From assembly GCA_902547955.1 (NCBI GenBank), contig CACCPY010000008.1, positions 1 to 64,000 on the forward strand: 64,000 nucleotides of DNA. Direction: 5' to 3'. This document shows positions 44,580-51,519 of this stretch, piece after piece (position 1 is the first letter of the stretch; each line of letters starts with the position of its first letter). A model generated the notes under the pieces. That model was not told the origin of the DNA and ran no database searches. It worked only from the letters and a program-made list of their open reading frames with translations. Source of the DNA: an uncultured Alphaproteobacteria bacterium. Its GTDB lineage: Bacteria > Pseudomonadota > Alphaproteobacteria > Methylaequorales > Methylaequoraceae. The position numbers and the translations under genes were made by a program.

Positions 44580-44981
44580 ATGAAGAAGAAACCTTACATA
44601 CCTGAGAATAATCCTCATAAACAAAATACAGGATTGAAAAGACTTTTTCTCGCTTTTGTAAATAGCATTTCTGGATTCAACTTTGCAATCAAAGAGGAAA
44701 GTGCATTCCGGCAGGAACTTTTATTATGTTTGTTTTTAGTACCACTAATATTTATTTTCCCCACATCGCCAATTGAAAAAATCCTGATGATCGGAAGTTT
44801 ATTATTACTATTAATTGTTGAACTTTTAAACTCTAGTATTGAAGCCGCAATTGATAGGATTTCTTTTTCACATCACGATCTTTCAAAAAGAGCAAAAGAT
44901 TTGGGGAGCGCAGCTGTTTTGGTAGCTCTTAGTTTAGTTTTCATTACTTATTTAAGTGTCTTAACTAAATTTTTAATATAA
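44580..44981 (+). CDS. dgkA: Diacylglycerol kinase
   Basis: About 133 aa from the ATG at 44580, 4 nt after the agt stop; an upstream TTG at 44550 is in frame but overlaps agt. Three membrane helices; signature residues FRQELLL (Glu), VELLNSSIEAAIDRI (active site Glu and Asn) and SKRAKDLGSAAV (Lys, Asp) are present. It phosphorylates diacylglycerol to phosphatidate. Next to plcP-agt it would recycle PlcP-released diacylglycerol not taken by Agt. Confidence 0.93.
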   Translation: MKKKPYIPENNPHKQNTGLKRLFLAFVNSISGFNFAIKEESAFRQELLLCLFLVPLIFIFPTSPIEKILMIGSLLLLLIVELLNSSIEAAIDRISFSHHDLSKRAKDLGSAAVLVALSLVFITYLSVLTKFLI

Positions 44982-44997
44982 TAAATTAGCAGTAGTG

Positions 44998-45540
44998 TTA
45001 TTTATCTAATTCTTTTTGAAAATATTTATGAACAATTGAATCTTGATTTTCTAATAACCAATCAATTGATGGTTCATTGTCCATTGCCTTTTTAATTGCA
45101 GAAGTAGTTGCTTTTCTATGTATATCAAAAAGAATCTTATGATCTAAATTTTCATCATTCGATACTGATGGATTTAACCAAACCGCAACGATAATACCTA
45201 AATCATTCGCCTTCTCCTTTGGGATAATTCCTTCTCTAACCGCATCTAAAACACCATTCGAAATCGCTCCTTGAACGGTGCCCATCAAAATATTTGTATA
45301 TTTGTCATCTTTTACCGTAACTTTACTGACCATAATCGTAGCAGGTTTTACCATCACGTCTGTATTCATCAACGCTAAAACTTTTGTATGACCCTTGATT
45401 TGATTCCCAAGCAAGGTAGCAAATGCAGTTCCAAAAGGGCCATCCAATTCACCAACTATAACCTCAGGTTCTGCTGCAGTACCTGGTGGGCCACCTCCCA
45501 AAAGTGATTCACCTACTTTCATTACAAAATTATTGCTCAT
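44998..45540 (-). CDS. Formaldehyde-activating-enzyme (Fae)-like protein, putative active-site His absent
   Basis: 180 aa. Clear Fae-family features: KVGESLLGGG at the start, KPATIMVSKVTVKD in the centre and AISNGVLDAVREGIIPKEKANDLGIIVAVWLNP. True Fae condenses formaldehyde with tetrahydromethanopterin and has a histidine in the segment before the conserved I-I-G; here that position reads AEPEVIVG, with Glu in place of His as I align it. So it is probably a Fae-like paralogue of unknown role. No tetrahydromethanopterin genes are nearby. It has a good GGAG ribosome site and is 16 nt behind the XRE regulator gene, in one operon. Confidence 0.8.
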   Translation of the reverse strand: MSNNFVMKVGESLLGGGPPGTAAEPEVIVGELDGPFGTAFATLLGNQIKGHTKVLALMNTDVMVKPATIMVSKVTVKDDKYTNILMGTVQGAISNGVLDAVREGIIPKEKANDLGIIVAVWLNPSVSNDENLDHKILFDIHRKATTSAIKKAMDNEPSIDWLLENQDSIVHKYFQKELDK

Positions 45541-45556
45541 TTTTTCTCCTTTGATA

Positions 45557-45760
45557 TTAAATTAGTTTTTTCAATTTTTTCTTTAGTTCCACTGCCTCAC
45601 ATGCCAGCCTTATGTACTTAGGGATCTGAACTTCTTTTTCACCTTTTTTACCTTTTTCATAATATTGAATCATTCTCCGTTTTAAACCCAAAGTTTCAGC
45701 AGCTTCAGCTTGGGAAAATCCATTTTTCTTTCTCCATTTTTTAAACTGTTCTTTATTCAT
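45557..45760 (-). CDS. Small XRE-type helix-turn-helix regulator
   Basis: 67 aa. KKWRKKNGFSQAEAAETLGLKRRMIQYYEKGKK (about 7-39) is a Cro/CI-like HTH, followed by EVQIPKYIRLACEAVELKKKL, a dimerisation-like helix often seen in phage-type XRE proteins. Likely a DNA-binding repressor. It heads the leftward pair with the Fae-like gene and faces two 6-3-6 palindromes (ACGCAA-N3-TTGCGT type) 69-113 nt upstream, probable operators. Its sequence resembles the N-terminus of the lysine-rich protein at 46368. Confidence 0.85.
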   Translation of the reverse strand: MNKEQFKKWRKKNGFSQAEAAETLGLKRRMIQYYEKGKKGEKEVQIPKYIRLACEAVELKKKLKKLI

Positions 45761-45819
45761 AAACTTAAATAATTAACAATAGATTAATAGCAAAAACATA
45801 TGCCTATTTCAAAACATTA

Positions 45820-45848
45820 TTGACAAAGACGCAACCAGTGCGTATATT
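45820..45848 (+). promoter_or_regulatory. Consensus-like promoter driving the 24-aa/105-aa genes
   Basis: TTGACA (45820-45825), 17-nt spacer, TATATT (45843-45848), reading right. The spacer contains an inverted repeat (45829-45843), the position expected for a repressor operator. Confidence 0.7.
45829..45843. promoter_or_regulatory. 6-3-6 palindrome, operator 1
   Basis: ACGCAA-CCA-GTGCGT: one mismatch from a perfect inverted repeat; lies between the -35 and -10 of the rightward promoter. Confidence 0.65.
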
Positions 45849-45858
45849 AATAAAACAT

Positions 45859-45873
45859 ACGCAACTGTTGCGT
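45859..45873. promoter_or_regulatory. 6-3-6 palindrome, operator 2
   Basis: ACGCAA-CTG-TTGCGT, a perfect inverted repeat, 30 bp (about three helical turns) from operator 1, so both would lie on one DNA face. Confidence 0.7.
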
Positions 45874-45899
45874 GTGGATAACTTATTAGGAGGTGCTCT

Positions 45900-45974
45900 A
45901 TGCTAGGACATTTTATATATTGGAAGTTTGTCTTTAAAGATATGTCGAATAAAAATAAAAAATCTAAAAAATGA
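45900..45974 (+). CDS. 24-aa small ORF with strong ribosome site
   Basis: ATG at 45900 is preceded by AGGAGG (45888-45893) at ideal distance. It encodes 24 residues beginning MLGHFIYWKF and ending in a lysine-rich KNKKSKK. The stop overlaps the start of the next gene as ATGA, a classical translational-coupling junction. It could be a real small protein or a leader peptide that sets translation of the 105-aa gene. Not recognised. Confidence 0.55.
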   Translation: MLGHFIYWKFVFKDMSNKNKKSKK

Positions 45975-46288
45975 ACTGGGTTTTAATTTTCGTGAGTTTC
46001 TTTGGACCACTGTATGATTCAAGTGGATTTATAACTGAGATTAGATCTGAGGAATCTCTCAGTTACAATACGGAAATTTCATGTAATTATTCATCTAGTT
46101 TGATTAATGGAAGATTAAAATCTATGTATGCCTTTAAAAATAATTCAGGAAGTTTAAAGAAAAACGCTACAATTTGCGTTTCTTTTAAAGATTGGTCAAA
46201 TTATAAAGAAGTAAATAATACCGAAGTCTTCGATAAAAATAATTTACAAACTTTATTTAAAAATTTTGAGCTATCAAATTTTTATTGA
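45971..46288 (+). CDS. Hypothetical 105-aa protein
   Basis: I do not recognise this protein. The N-terminus MNWVLIFVSFFGPLYDSSG is hydrophobic for about 14 residues and could be a short signal or anchor. The rest is Ser/Asn-rich with two cysteines (SCNYSSS, TICVSF), compatible with a small exported beta protein. It is coupled to the 24-aa ORF by an ATGA overlap and has no good Shine-Dalgarno of its own. It runs from the operator-bearing promoter at 45820. The stop lies in the promoter of the lysine-rich gene. Confidence 0.5.
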   Translation: MNWVLIFVSFFGPLYDSSGFITEIRSEESLSYNTEISCNYSSSLINGRLKSMYAFKNNSGSLKKNATICVSFKDWSNYKEVNNTEVFDKNNLQTLFKNFELSNFY

Positions 46289-46315
46289 CAATATGCAATA
46301 ATTGCGTATTATAAT
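46285..46315 (+). promoter_or_regulatory. Promoter of the lysine-rich protein gene
   Basis: TTGACA (46285-46290) with candidate -10 TATTAT (46307-46312) or TATAAT (46310-46315). The 6-3-6 palindrome fills the spacer, as in the promoter at 45820. Confidence 0.65.
46293..46307. promoter_or_regulatory. 6-3-6 palindrome, operator 3
   Basis: ATGCAA-TAA-TTGCGT matches operators 1 and 2 in half-site, spacing and position between -35 and -10. Confidence 0.65.
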
Positions 46316-46367
46316 TTGGGTTATGCTAGAAATGCATAAGATTAACTTAACAAAAATGAGGAAATAA

Positions 46368-46982
46368 ATGAAACTACTTAAGAAAACTAGTCAATTGAAA
46401 AGCTGGGGGAAAAAAAATAAAATTTCTAACAAAAAATTTTCTAAACTCACCGGCCTAAACTTTAAAAAACTTAGAAAATCAAAAAAACTACCTAAAGTTG
46501 TTGGTTTAAGTTGCTTAGCCATTGAAAGCGCTAAAAAAAAATCAGGTGAAGAAAAAATAATTAAAAACTTGAAAAATAAAAATAAGAGCTTGAAAGCTAA
46601 AGTTATAAAATTAAAAAAACCTTCGAAAAAAGTTGTTAAACTTCAGAAGGCAAAAAAAAACCTTGAAACAAAACTTAAAAAACCAAAAAAGGTTGCAAAG
46701 GTATTAAAGAGTAAAAATAAAAAATTAGAAACAAAGCTAAAAAAACCAAAAAAAATAATTAAAGGGCTTAAGAAAACTAATAAAAAATTAAAACAAAAGA
46801 TTAAAAAAAATACAACATTAGGGAAAAAAAGTACCTTAAAAAAGCAAAAAAAAGATACTAAGCTTGCAAAACCTAAAATTTCTAAACCCAATGGTTCTTT
46901 AGATAAAGTTTCTACTCAGAATATAAATATTAAAACTGATATAACAGCACCTAGTGATGAGAAAACTGAATCTCCAAAATAG
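46368..46982 (+). CDS. Lysine-rich repeat protein with degenerate XRE-like N-terminus
   Basis: 204 aa, extremely basic. Residues about 10-57 (LKSWGKKNKIS....TGL....LPKVVGLSCLAIESAKKK) align with the 67-aa XRE protein at 45557-45760, including W, KKN, GL, PK, L-C-A-E positions, with part of the recognition region shortened. Three tandem 21-residue units follow (81-101, 102-122, 123-143), each starting KLKKP and ending in a leucine-bearing NLET/KLET/KLKQ, i.e. a heptad-like helix. A less basic tail ends in acidic SDEKTESPK. It recalls histone-H1-like/AlgP nucleoid proteins. ATG with GAGG upstream. The function is unknown. Confidence 0.7.
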   Translation: MKLLKKTSQLKSWGKKNKISNKKFSKLTGLNFKKLRKSKKLPKVVGLSCLAIESAKKKSGEEKIIKNLKNKNKSLKAKVIKLKKPSKKVVKLQKAKKNLETKLKKPKKVAKVLKSKNKKLETKLKKPKKIIKGLKKTNKKLKQKIKKNTTLGKKSTLKKQKKDTKLAKPKISKPNGSLDKVSTQNINIKTDITAPSDEKTESPK

Positions 46983-46989
46983 CTAATTT

Positions 46990-47022
46990 ACCACCCTGTA
47001 ACTATCAATCTTGCAGGGTGGT
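46990..47022 (+). terminator. Terminator-like hairpin after the lysine-rich gene
   Basis: Stem ACCACCCTG (46990-46998) pairs perfectly with CAGGGTGGT (47014-47022) around a 15-nt loop; only a weak T-rich tail follows. Confidence 0.65.
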
Positions 47023-47064
47023 TATTAATTCAGCAATATCGTAAGGTCTCAGTAGTAAAGTAGT

Positions 47065-47082
47065 TTGTAATAAAACTGTAAC
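47065..47082 (+). promoter_or_regulatory. Pho box upstream of gapA-arsJ
   Basis: TTGTAAT (47065-47071), AAAA, CTGTAAC (47076-47082): two good half-sites exactly 11 bp apart. It ends 23 nt before the gapA ATG, the same distance as at plcP. Confidence 0.6.
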
Positions 47083-47105
47083 AACTCAAATGTATGAGTT
47101 AGACA

Positions 47106-48104
47106 ATGACCACATATGCAATAAATGGAATCGGTAGAGTTGGTAAATATGTTTTAAAATTCCTGCTAAAAAGAAACTTACGTATCAAATGGATTAATGA
47201 TGCAGTTGGAACTACAAAGATTCATCGCCATTTATTGGAGTTTGATTCAGTGCACGGTAGATGGCACGCAAATTTCTCTAATGATGATAAAACAATCTCA
47301 ATCAACAATGTAAATTTGGCATTTACAAATTTCAGTAAAATAGAAGATTTGGATTTAGACGAAATAGATGTTGTTATAGACTGTACTGGAAAATTCAAAT
47401 CACAAGAAAAATTAAAAAAATACTTTGATGGCGGTGTTAAAAAGGTAATCGTGTCTGCGCCAATAATGGAAAAAGAGGTTGCAAATTTAGTTTATGGGGT
47501 GAATCATAAAACTTATGATCATTCAATTCACAAAATTATAACGGCGGCAAGTTGCACCACAAACTGTTTAGCGCCCATTGTGAAAGTAATTCATAATAAA
47601 ATAGGCATAATTCACGGCTCAATTACTACAATTCATAATGTAACGAATACACAAACTATAGTTGACAAACCCGGGAAAGATCCAAGGAGGTCAAGATCCT
47701 CTCTTAACTCTTTGATCCCAACAACGACTGGAAGTGCTACTGCAATTTCTCTAATCTATCCTGAATTAAAGGGCAAACTTAATGGTCATGCAGTAAGGGT
47801 CCCTCTTTTAAATTCATCATTAACAGATTGTGTTTTTGAATTAAAAAAAAATACTACAGAATCCGAGGTAAATGAACTGTTTAAAATAGCATCTCAAACT
47901 TATTTAAAAGGAATTCTGGGATACGAAGAGGCTCCTCTTGTTTCAGCCGATTTCGTTAATGATGAAAGATCAGCAGTGATAGACGCAAATTCAACAATGG
48001 TTATAAATAAAAAACAGCTCAAAGTTTATGCTTGGTATGACAATGAAATTGCCTATGCAAAAAGAGTGGTTGATATCTGCGAGTTAGTCAGCAACTCGTT
48101 ATGA
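47106..48104 (+). CDS. gapA: Glyceraldehyde-3-phosphate dehydrogenase, ArsJ-associated type
   Basis: 332 aa. NAD-binding NGIGRVGKYVLK at the start; catalytic Cys150 in AASCTTNCLAP; catalytic His in TTIHNVTNTQ; phosphate-site residues around RSRSSLNSLIPTTTGSA and HAVRVPLLNSSLTD; and the AWYDNEIAYAKRVVD end. It overlaps arsJ by 4 nt (ATGA). With arsJ beside it this GAPDH probably uses arsenate in place of phosphate, making unstable 1-arseno-3-phosphoglycerate for export. A glycolytic role is also possible. Confidence 0.9.
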   Translation: MTTYAINGIGRVGKYVLKFLLKRNLRIKWINDAVGTTKIHRHLLEFDSVHGRWHANFSNDDKTISINNVNLAFTNFSKIEDLDLDEIDVVIDCTGKFKSQEKLKKYFDGGVKKVIVSAPIMEKEVANLVYGVNHKTYDHSIHKIITAASCTTNCLAPIVKVIHNKIGIIHGSITTIHNVTNTQTIVDKPGKDPRRSRSSLNSLIPTTTGSATAISLIYPELKGKLNGHAVRVPLLNSSLTDCVFELKKNTTESEVNELFKIASQTYLKGILGYEEAPLVSADFVNDERSAVIDANSTMVINKKQLKVYAWYDNEIAYAKRVVDICELVSNSL

Positions 48105-49345
48105 AGTCATTAAATAGAAAACAATTTTCTTATTTGATAGTTACAGTAGCGTACTGGGCATTTATGTTAAGTGACGGAGCGTTAAGAATGTTAGTATTAC
48201 TTCATTTTCATCAAAATGGGTTTTCTCCACTTCAATTAGCTTCCTTATTTTTATTTTATGAGTTAGCTGGGATTTTTACCAATCTTTATGCTGGCTGGTT
48301 AGCTTCTAAATTTGGGCTAAAGTTCACATTGTATTCAGGATTAATAATACAAGTTGTTTCACTTTACTTGTTATCACAATTAAATGAAAATTGGAGCCAA
48401 AATTTTTCAATTTTTTATGTACTTATAGTCCAAGGTTTAAGTGGAATAGCTAAAGACTTGACTAAAATGTCCTCTAAATCAGCTGTAAAAATTCTAGCTC
48501 CAAACAATAAAGAAGGCTTATTTAGATGGGTAGCAGTGTTAACAGGTTCAAAAAATGCAGTCAAAGGTTTGGGGTTTCTAGTTGGTTGTGCTTTATTAGC
48601 AACTTTTGGGTTCTTTGCATCATTAATTTTTATGGCTTTAGTAATTATGATCATTTTGATTTGCACTTTGGTCTTACTTAAAGATAACCTTTTGATTAAA
48701 AATAAAAATACTAAATTTTTTGATATCTTTTCAAAATCTAAAAATATAAATTTTTTATCTGCGGCAAGAGTTTTTTTGTTTGGAGCCCGTGATGTTTGGT
48801 TTGTTGTAAGCTTACCAATTTTTTTTTATAGTATTTTTTCTGATGGCACTGTGGAGTCTAACCAAAAGGCTTTTTACATAATTGGAGGTTTTATGTCTAC
48901 CTGGATAATTCTTTACGGAATTATTCAAGCTAACACGCCCAAGTTATTTCTTAGAAAAAATAATGAAAAAATTAATCTAGTGGAAATTGGAAAAAGATGG
49001 AATATTTTTTTATTTTTAAATCTTTTATTTTTAACAGTATTTATATTAATTTTTAATAAATTAATTCTTGTAAAGATGGTTCTTTTTTTAGGTCTTTTTA
49101 TTTATTGCGGAATCTTTGCAATTAACTCTTCAATCCACTCTTATTTAATTTTGAGATTTTCAAATAAAAATAGAGTCTCATTAGATGTTGGGTTTTATTA
49201 TATGGCCAATGCAACGGGAAGATTAATTGGGACTTTTTTATCGGGTTTAACTTATCAATTAGGGGGTCTGGCTTTAAGCTTAACAACTGCATCTTTTATG
49301 ATTGGTGTCTGCTTATGTTTTACTCATTTGCTAAAGGAAAATTAA
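48101..49345 (+). CDS. arsJ: Organoarsenical efflux MFS transporter ArsJ
   Basis: 414 aa, about 12 membrane helices, major facilitator superfamily. The N-terminal YLIVTVAYWAFMLSDGALRMLVLLHFHQNGFSPLQ and the loop GLSGIAKDLTKMSSKSAVK followed by VLTGSKNAVKGLGFLVG match my memory of ArsJ closely. ArsJ exports 1-arseno-3-phosphoglycerate, which then falls apart to release arsenate outside. Directly coupled to gapA, the diagnostic pairing. No arsR, arsC or acr3 gene is seen nearby; control appears to be through a Pho box. Confidence 0.9.
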   Translation: MKSLNRKQFSYLIVTVAYWAFMLSDGALRMLVLLHFHQNGFSPLQLASLFLFYELAGIFTNLYAGWLASKFGLKFTLYSGLIIQVVSLYLLSQLNENWSQNFSIFYVLIVQGLSGIAKDLTKMSSKSAVKILAPNNKEGLFRWVAVLTGSKNAVKGLGFLVGCALLATFGFFASLIFMALVIMIILICTLVLLKDNLLIKNKNTKFFDIFSKSKNINFLSAARVFLFGARDVWFVVSLPIFFYSIFSDGTVESNQKAFYIIGGFMSTWIILYGIIQANTPKLFLRKNNEKINLVEIGKRWNIFLFLNLLFLTVFILIFNKLILVKMVLFLGLFIYCGIFAINSSIHSYLILRFSNKNRVSLDVGFYYMANATGRLIGTFLSGLTYQLGGLALSLTTASFMIGVCLCFTHLLKEN

Positions 49346-49401
49346 AGAAAATTTTTAAAAATTTATAATAATTAAATATGAAATGATTTGTTCAGCTTAA
49401 T

Positions 49402-51519
49402 ATGAAGAAAAAAAATACTAAAATTGTTTACGATGAAAGAATTAAAAACACTCCCCGGCGTTTTATTAATAGGGAATTATCTTGGTTAAATTTTAACGAA
49501 AGAGTTCTGAGTGAGTCAGAAAACAAGGAAAATCCCTTGATGGAAAGGTTAAGGTTTCTTTCAATTTCAGGTAATAATCTAGATGAATTTCATATGGTTA
49601 GAGTTGCAGGTTTATATCGTCAAATCAAAGAAAAAGTTTTCACGCGAACTGATGATGGAAGAACAACTAAGCAACAATTTAATGATGTAACTAAATCACT
49701 AAAATTACTTATAAAAAAACAACAGGTTGTATGGAATAAACTTAAAAAAGAATTAGGTTTAAAAAAAACTAAAATTTTAGAAACTAAGTTAGAATTTAAA
49801 AATGAAAAAAAAAAGATTGAAGAAGTTTTTAGAAAAAATATCTACGCCTCATTAACGCCACTTGCGATAGACCCCGCTCATCCTTTCCCTTTTCTTCCTA
49901 GTCAAAGCATAACAATGGTTTGTGCGTTAAAAAATAAAATGAACAAACTTTCCTATTCTCTCGTAATTTTTCCACCAAAACTTGAAAGATTTTTTAAAAT
50001 TTCAAAACCCAATAATTTTGTTAAGGCCGAAGATATTATTAAAAGTAACATAAAAATTATTTTTCCTGATTTTAAACTCATAAATTTTTCACTTATCAAG
50101 ATAATCAGAGACAGTGATATAGAATTTGAAGAAGAGGCTGAAGATTTAATTCTTTCTTTTGAAACTGCTTTAAAAAAAAGGCGAAGAGGTGTGGTAATTG
50201 GATTATATATACAGGGAAGAGTCGAAAAAAAGTTGTTAGCGTTTATTAAAAAGTCACTTAAAGTAGATGAAAAGAGAATATTTAGGGTTAGTTCACTACT
50301 AGATATAAATTCCTTAAATGAAATTGTAGAGAAAAGTGATGAGCAGCTTAAGTTTAAAAAATTCAAATCCCGTTTTCCTCAAAGAATTAAGGATTTTAAT
50401 GGTGATTGTTTTTCTGCTATTAAAAAAAAAGATCTTATTGTTCACCATCCTTTTGAAAGTTTTGACGTAGTTGTAAATTTTATTGAACAGTCAGCTTCTG
50501 ATAAAAATGTGATTTCAATCAAACAAACACTTTACAGAACCAGTGATAATTCACCAATAGTAAAGGCATTAATCAAAGCTTCCAATAAAGGAAAATCAGT
50601 AACAGCCGTAGTTGAATTAAAAGCAAGATTTGATGAAGAGAAAAACATAAAATGGGCAAAGGATTTAGAAAAAGCCGGGGTTAATATTGTTTATGGTTTT
50701 GTAAACTGGAAAACTCATGCCAAAATTTCTCTGGTTACCAGAAAAGAACAAAATGAAATTATTTCCTATGTACATTTTGGCACAGGGAATTATCATCCAA
50801 TTACTGCAAAAGTCTATACAGATTTATCTTTTTTTTCATGCAACAGTAAGTTAGCCGATGATGCATTGAAAGTATTTAACTTTATTACAGGATATACAAC
50901 GCCTAAAAAAATGAATTTGATTTCTTATTCGCCAAACCTTCTTCGAAATGATTTAAACAAGTATATACAGCAAGAAATTGAAAACAAGCAAAAGGGGCTA
51001 CCATCAGGAATCTGGATAAAAATTAATTCATTAATTGACAAAGAAATTATTGATAAACTCTATTTTGCTTCTCAAAGTGGAGTAAAGATTATACTTATTA
51101 TAAGAGGAATTTGTGGCTTAAGACCTGGAATTAAAAATTTTTCGGACAATATTGAGGTAAAGAGTATTATTGGAAGGTTTTTAGAGCATAGTCGAGTTTT
51201 TTGTTTCTCGAACGGATTCGATATGCCATCTCCAAAGAATAGAGTGTTTATCTCTTCTGCAGATTTGATGACCAGAAATTTAGATCGAAGAATAGAAACT
51301 TTTATACCCATAACTAATAGTACAGTACATGAGCAAATTCTTAATCAAATTATGATTAGTTATCTTAAAGATAACCAAAATTCTTGGATACTTCAGCCAA
51401 ATGGAGATTATTTAAAAGAAAATATAGATAAGTCTTTTTCAGCTCATAAGTTTTTTATTAAAAATCCTTCGTTATCTGGAAGAGGATCATCACTTAAGAA
51501 ATATGAAAAAAAAAAATAA
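49402..51519 (+). CDS. ppk: Polyphosphate kinase 1
   Basis: 705 aa. N-terminal domain RFINRELSWLNFNERVLSES; then IIFPPKLERFF, VHHPFESFDVVVNFIEQSA, TLYRTSDNSPIVKALIKAS, and ELKARFDEEKNIKWAKDLEKAG. The autophosphorylated histidine lies in WKTHAKISLV; a second His occurs in the FLEHSRVFCF region; ends with RNLDRRIETFIP. It reversibly makes polyphosphate from ATP. It begins 57 nt after arsJ and overlaps ppx by 17 nt, so it may be on the Pho-controlled transcript. Confidence 0.96.
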   Translation: MKKKNTKIVYDERIKNTPRRFINRELSWLNFNERVLSESENKENPLMERLRFLSISGNNLDEFHMVRVAGLYRQIKEKVFTRTDDGRTTKQQFNDVTKSLKLLIKKQQVVWNKLKKELGLKKTKILETKLEFKNEKKKIEEVFRKNIYASLTPLAIDPAHPFPFLPSQSITMVCALKNKMNKLSYSLVIFPPKLERFFKISKPNNFVKAEDIIKSNIKIIFPDFKLINFSLIKIIRDSDIEFEEEAEDLILSFETALKKRRRGVVIGLYIQGRVEKKLLAFIKKSLKVDEKRIFRVSSLLDINSLNEIVEKSDEQLKFKKFKSRFPQRIKDFNGDCFSAIKKKDLIVHHPFESFDVVVNFIEQSASDKNVISIKQTLYRTSDNSPIVKALIKASNKGKSVTAVVELKARFDEEKNIKWAKDLEKAGVNIVYGFVNWKTHAKISLVTRKEQNEIISYVHFGTGNYHPITAKVYTDLSFFSCNSKLADDALKVFNFITGYTTPKKMNLISYSPNLLRNDLNKYIQQEIENKQKGLPSGIWIKINSLIDKEIIDKLYFASQSGVKIILIIRGICGLRPGIKNFSDNIEVKSIIGRFLEHSRVFCFSNGFDMPSPKNRVFISSADLMTRNLDRRIETFIPITNSTVHEQILNQIMISYLKDNQNSWILQPNGDYLKENIDKSFSAHKFFIKNPSLSGRGSSLKKYEKKK

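Noticed and set aside
46643-46891. Open frame on the minus strand coding a very Phe/Leu-rich 'membrane' protein.
   Set aside because: It is the mirror of the lysine-rich repeat gene (AAA/AAG read as TTT/CTT) and has no ribosome site or context.
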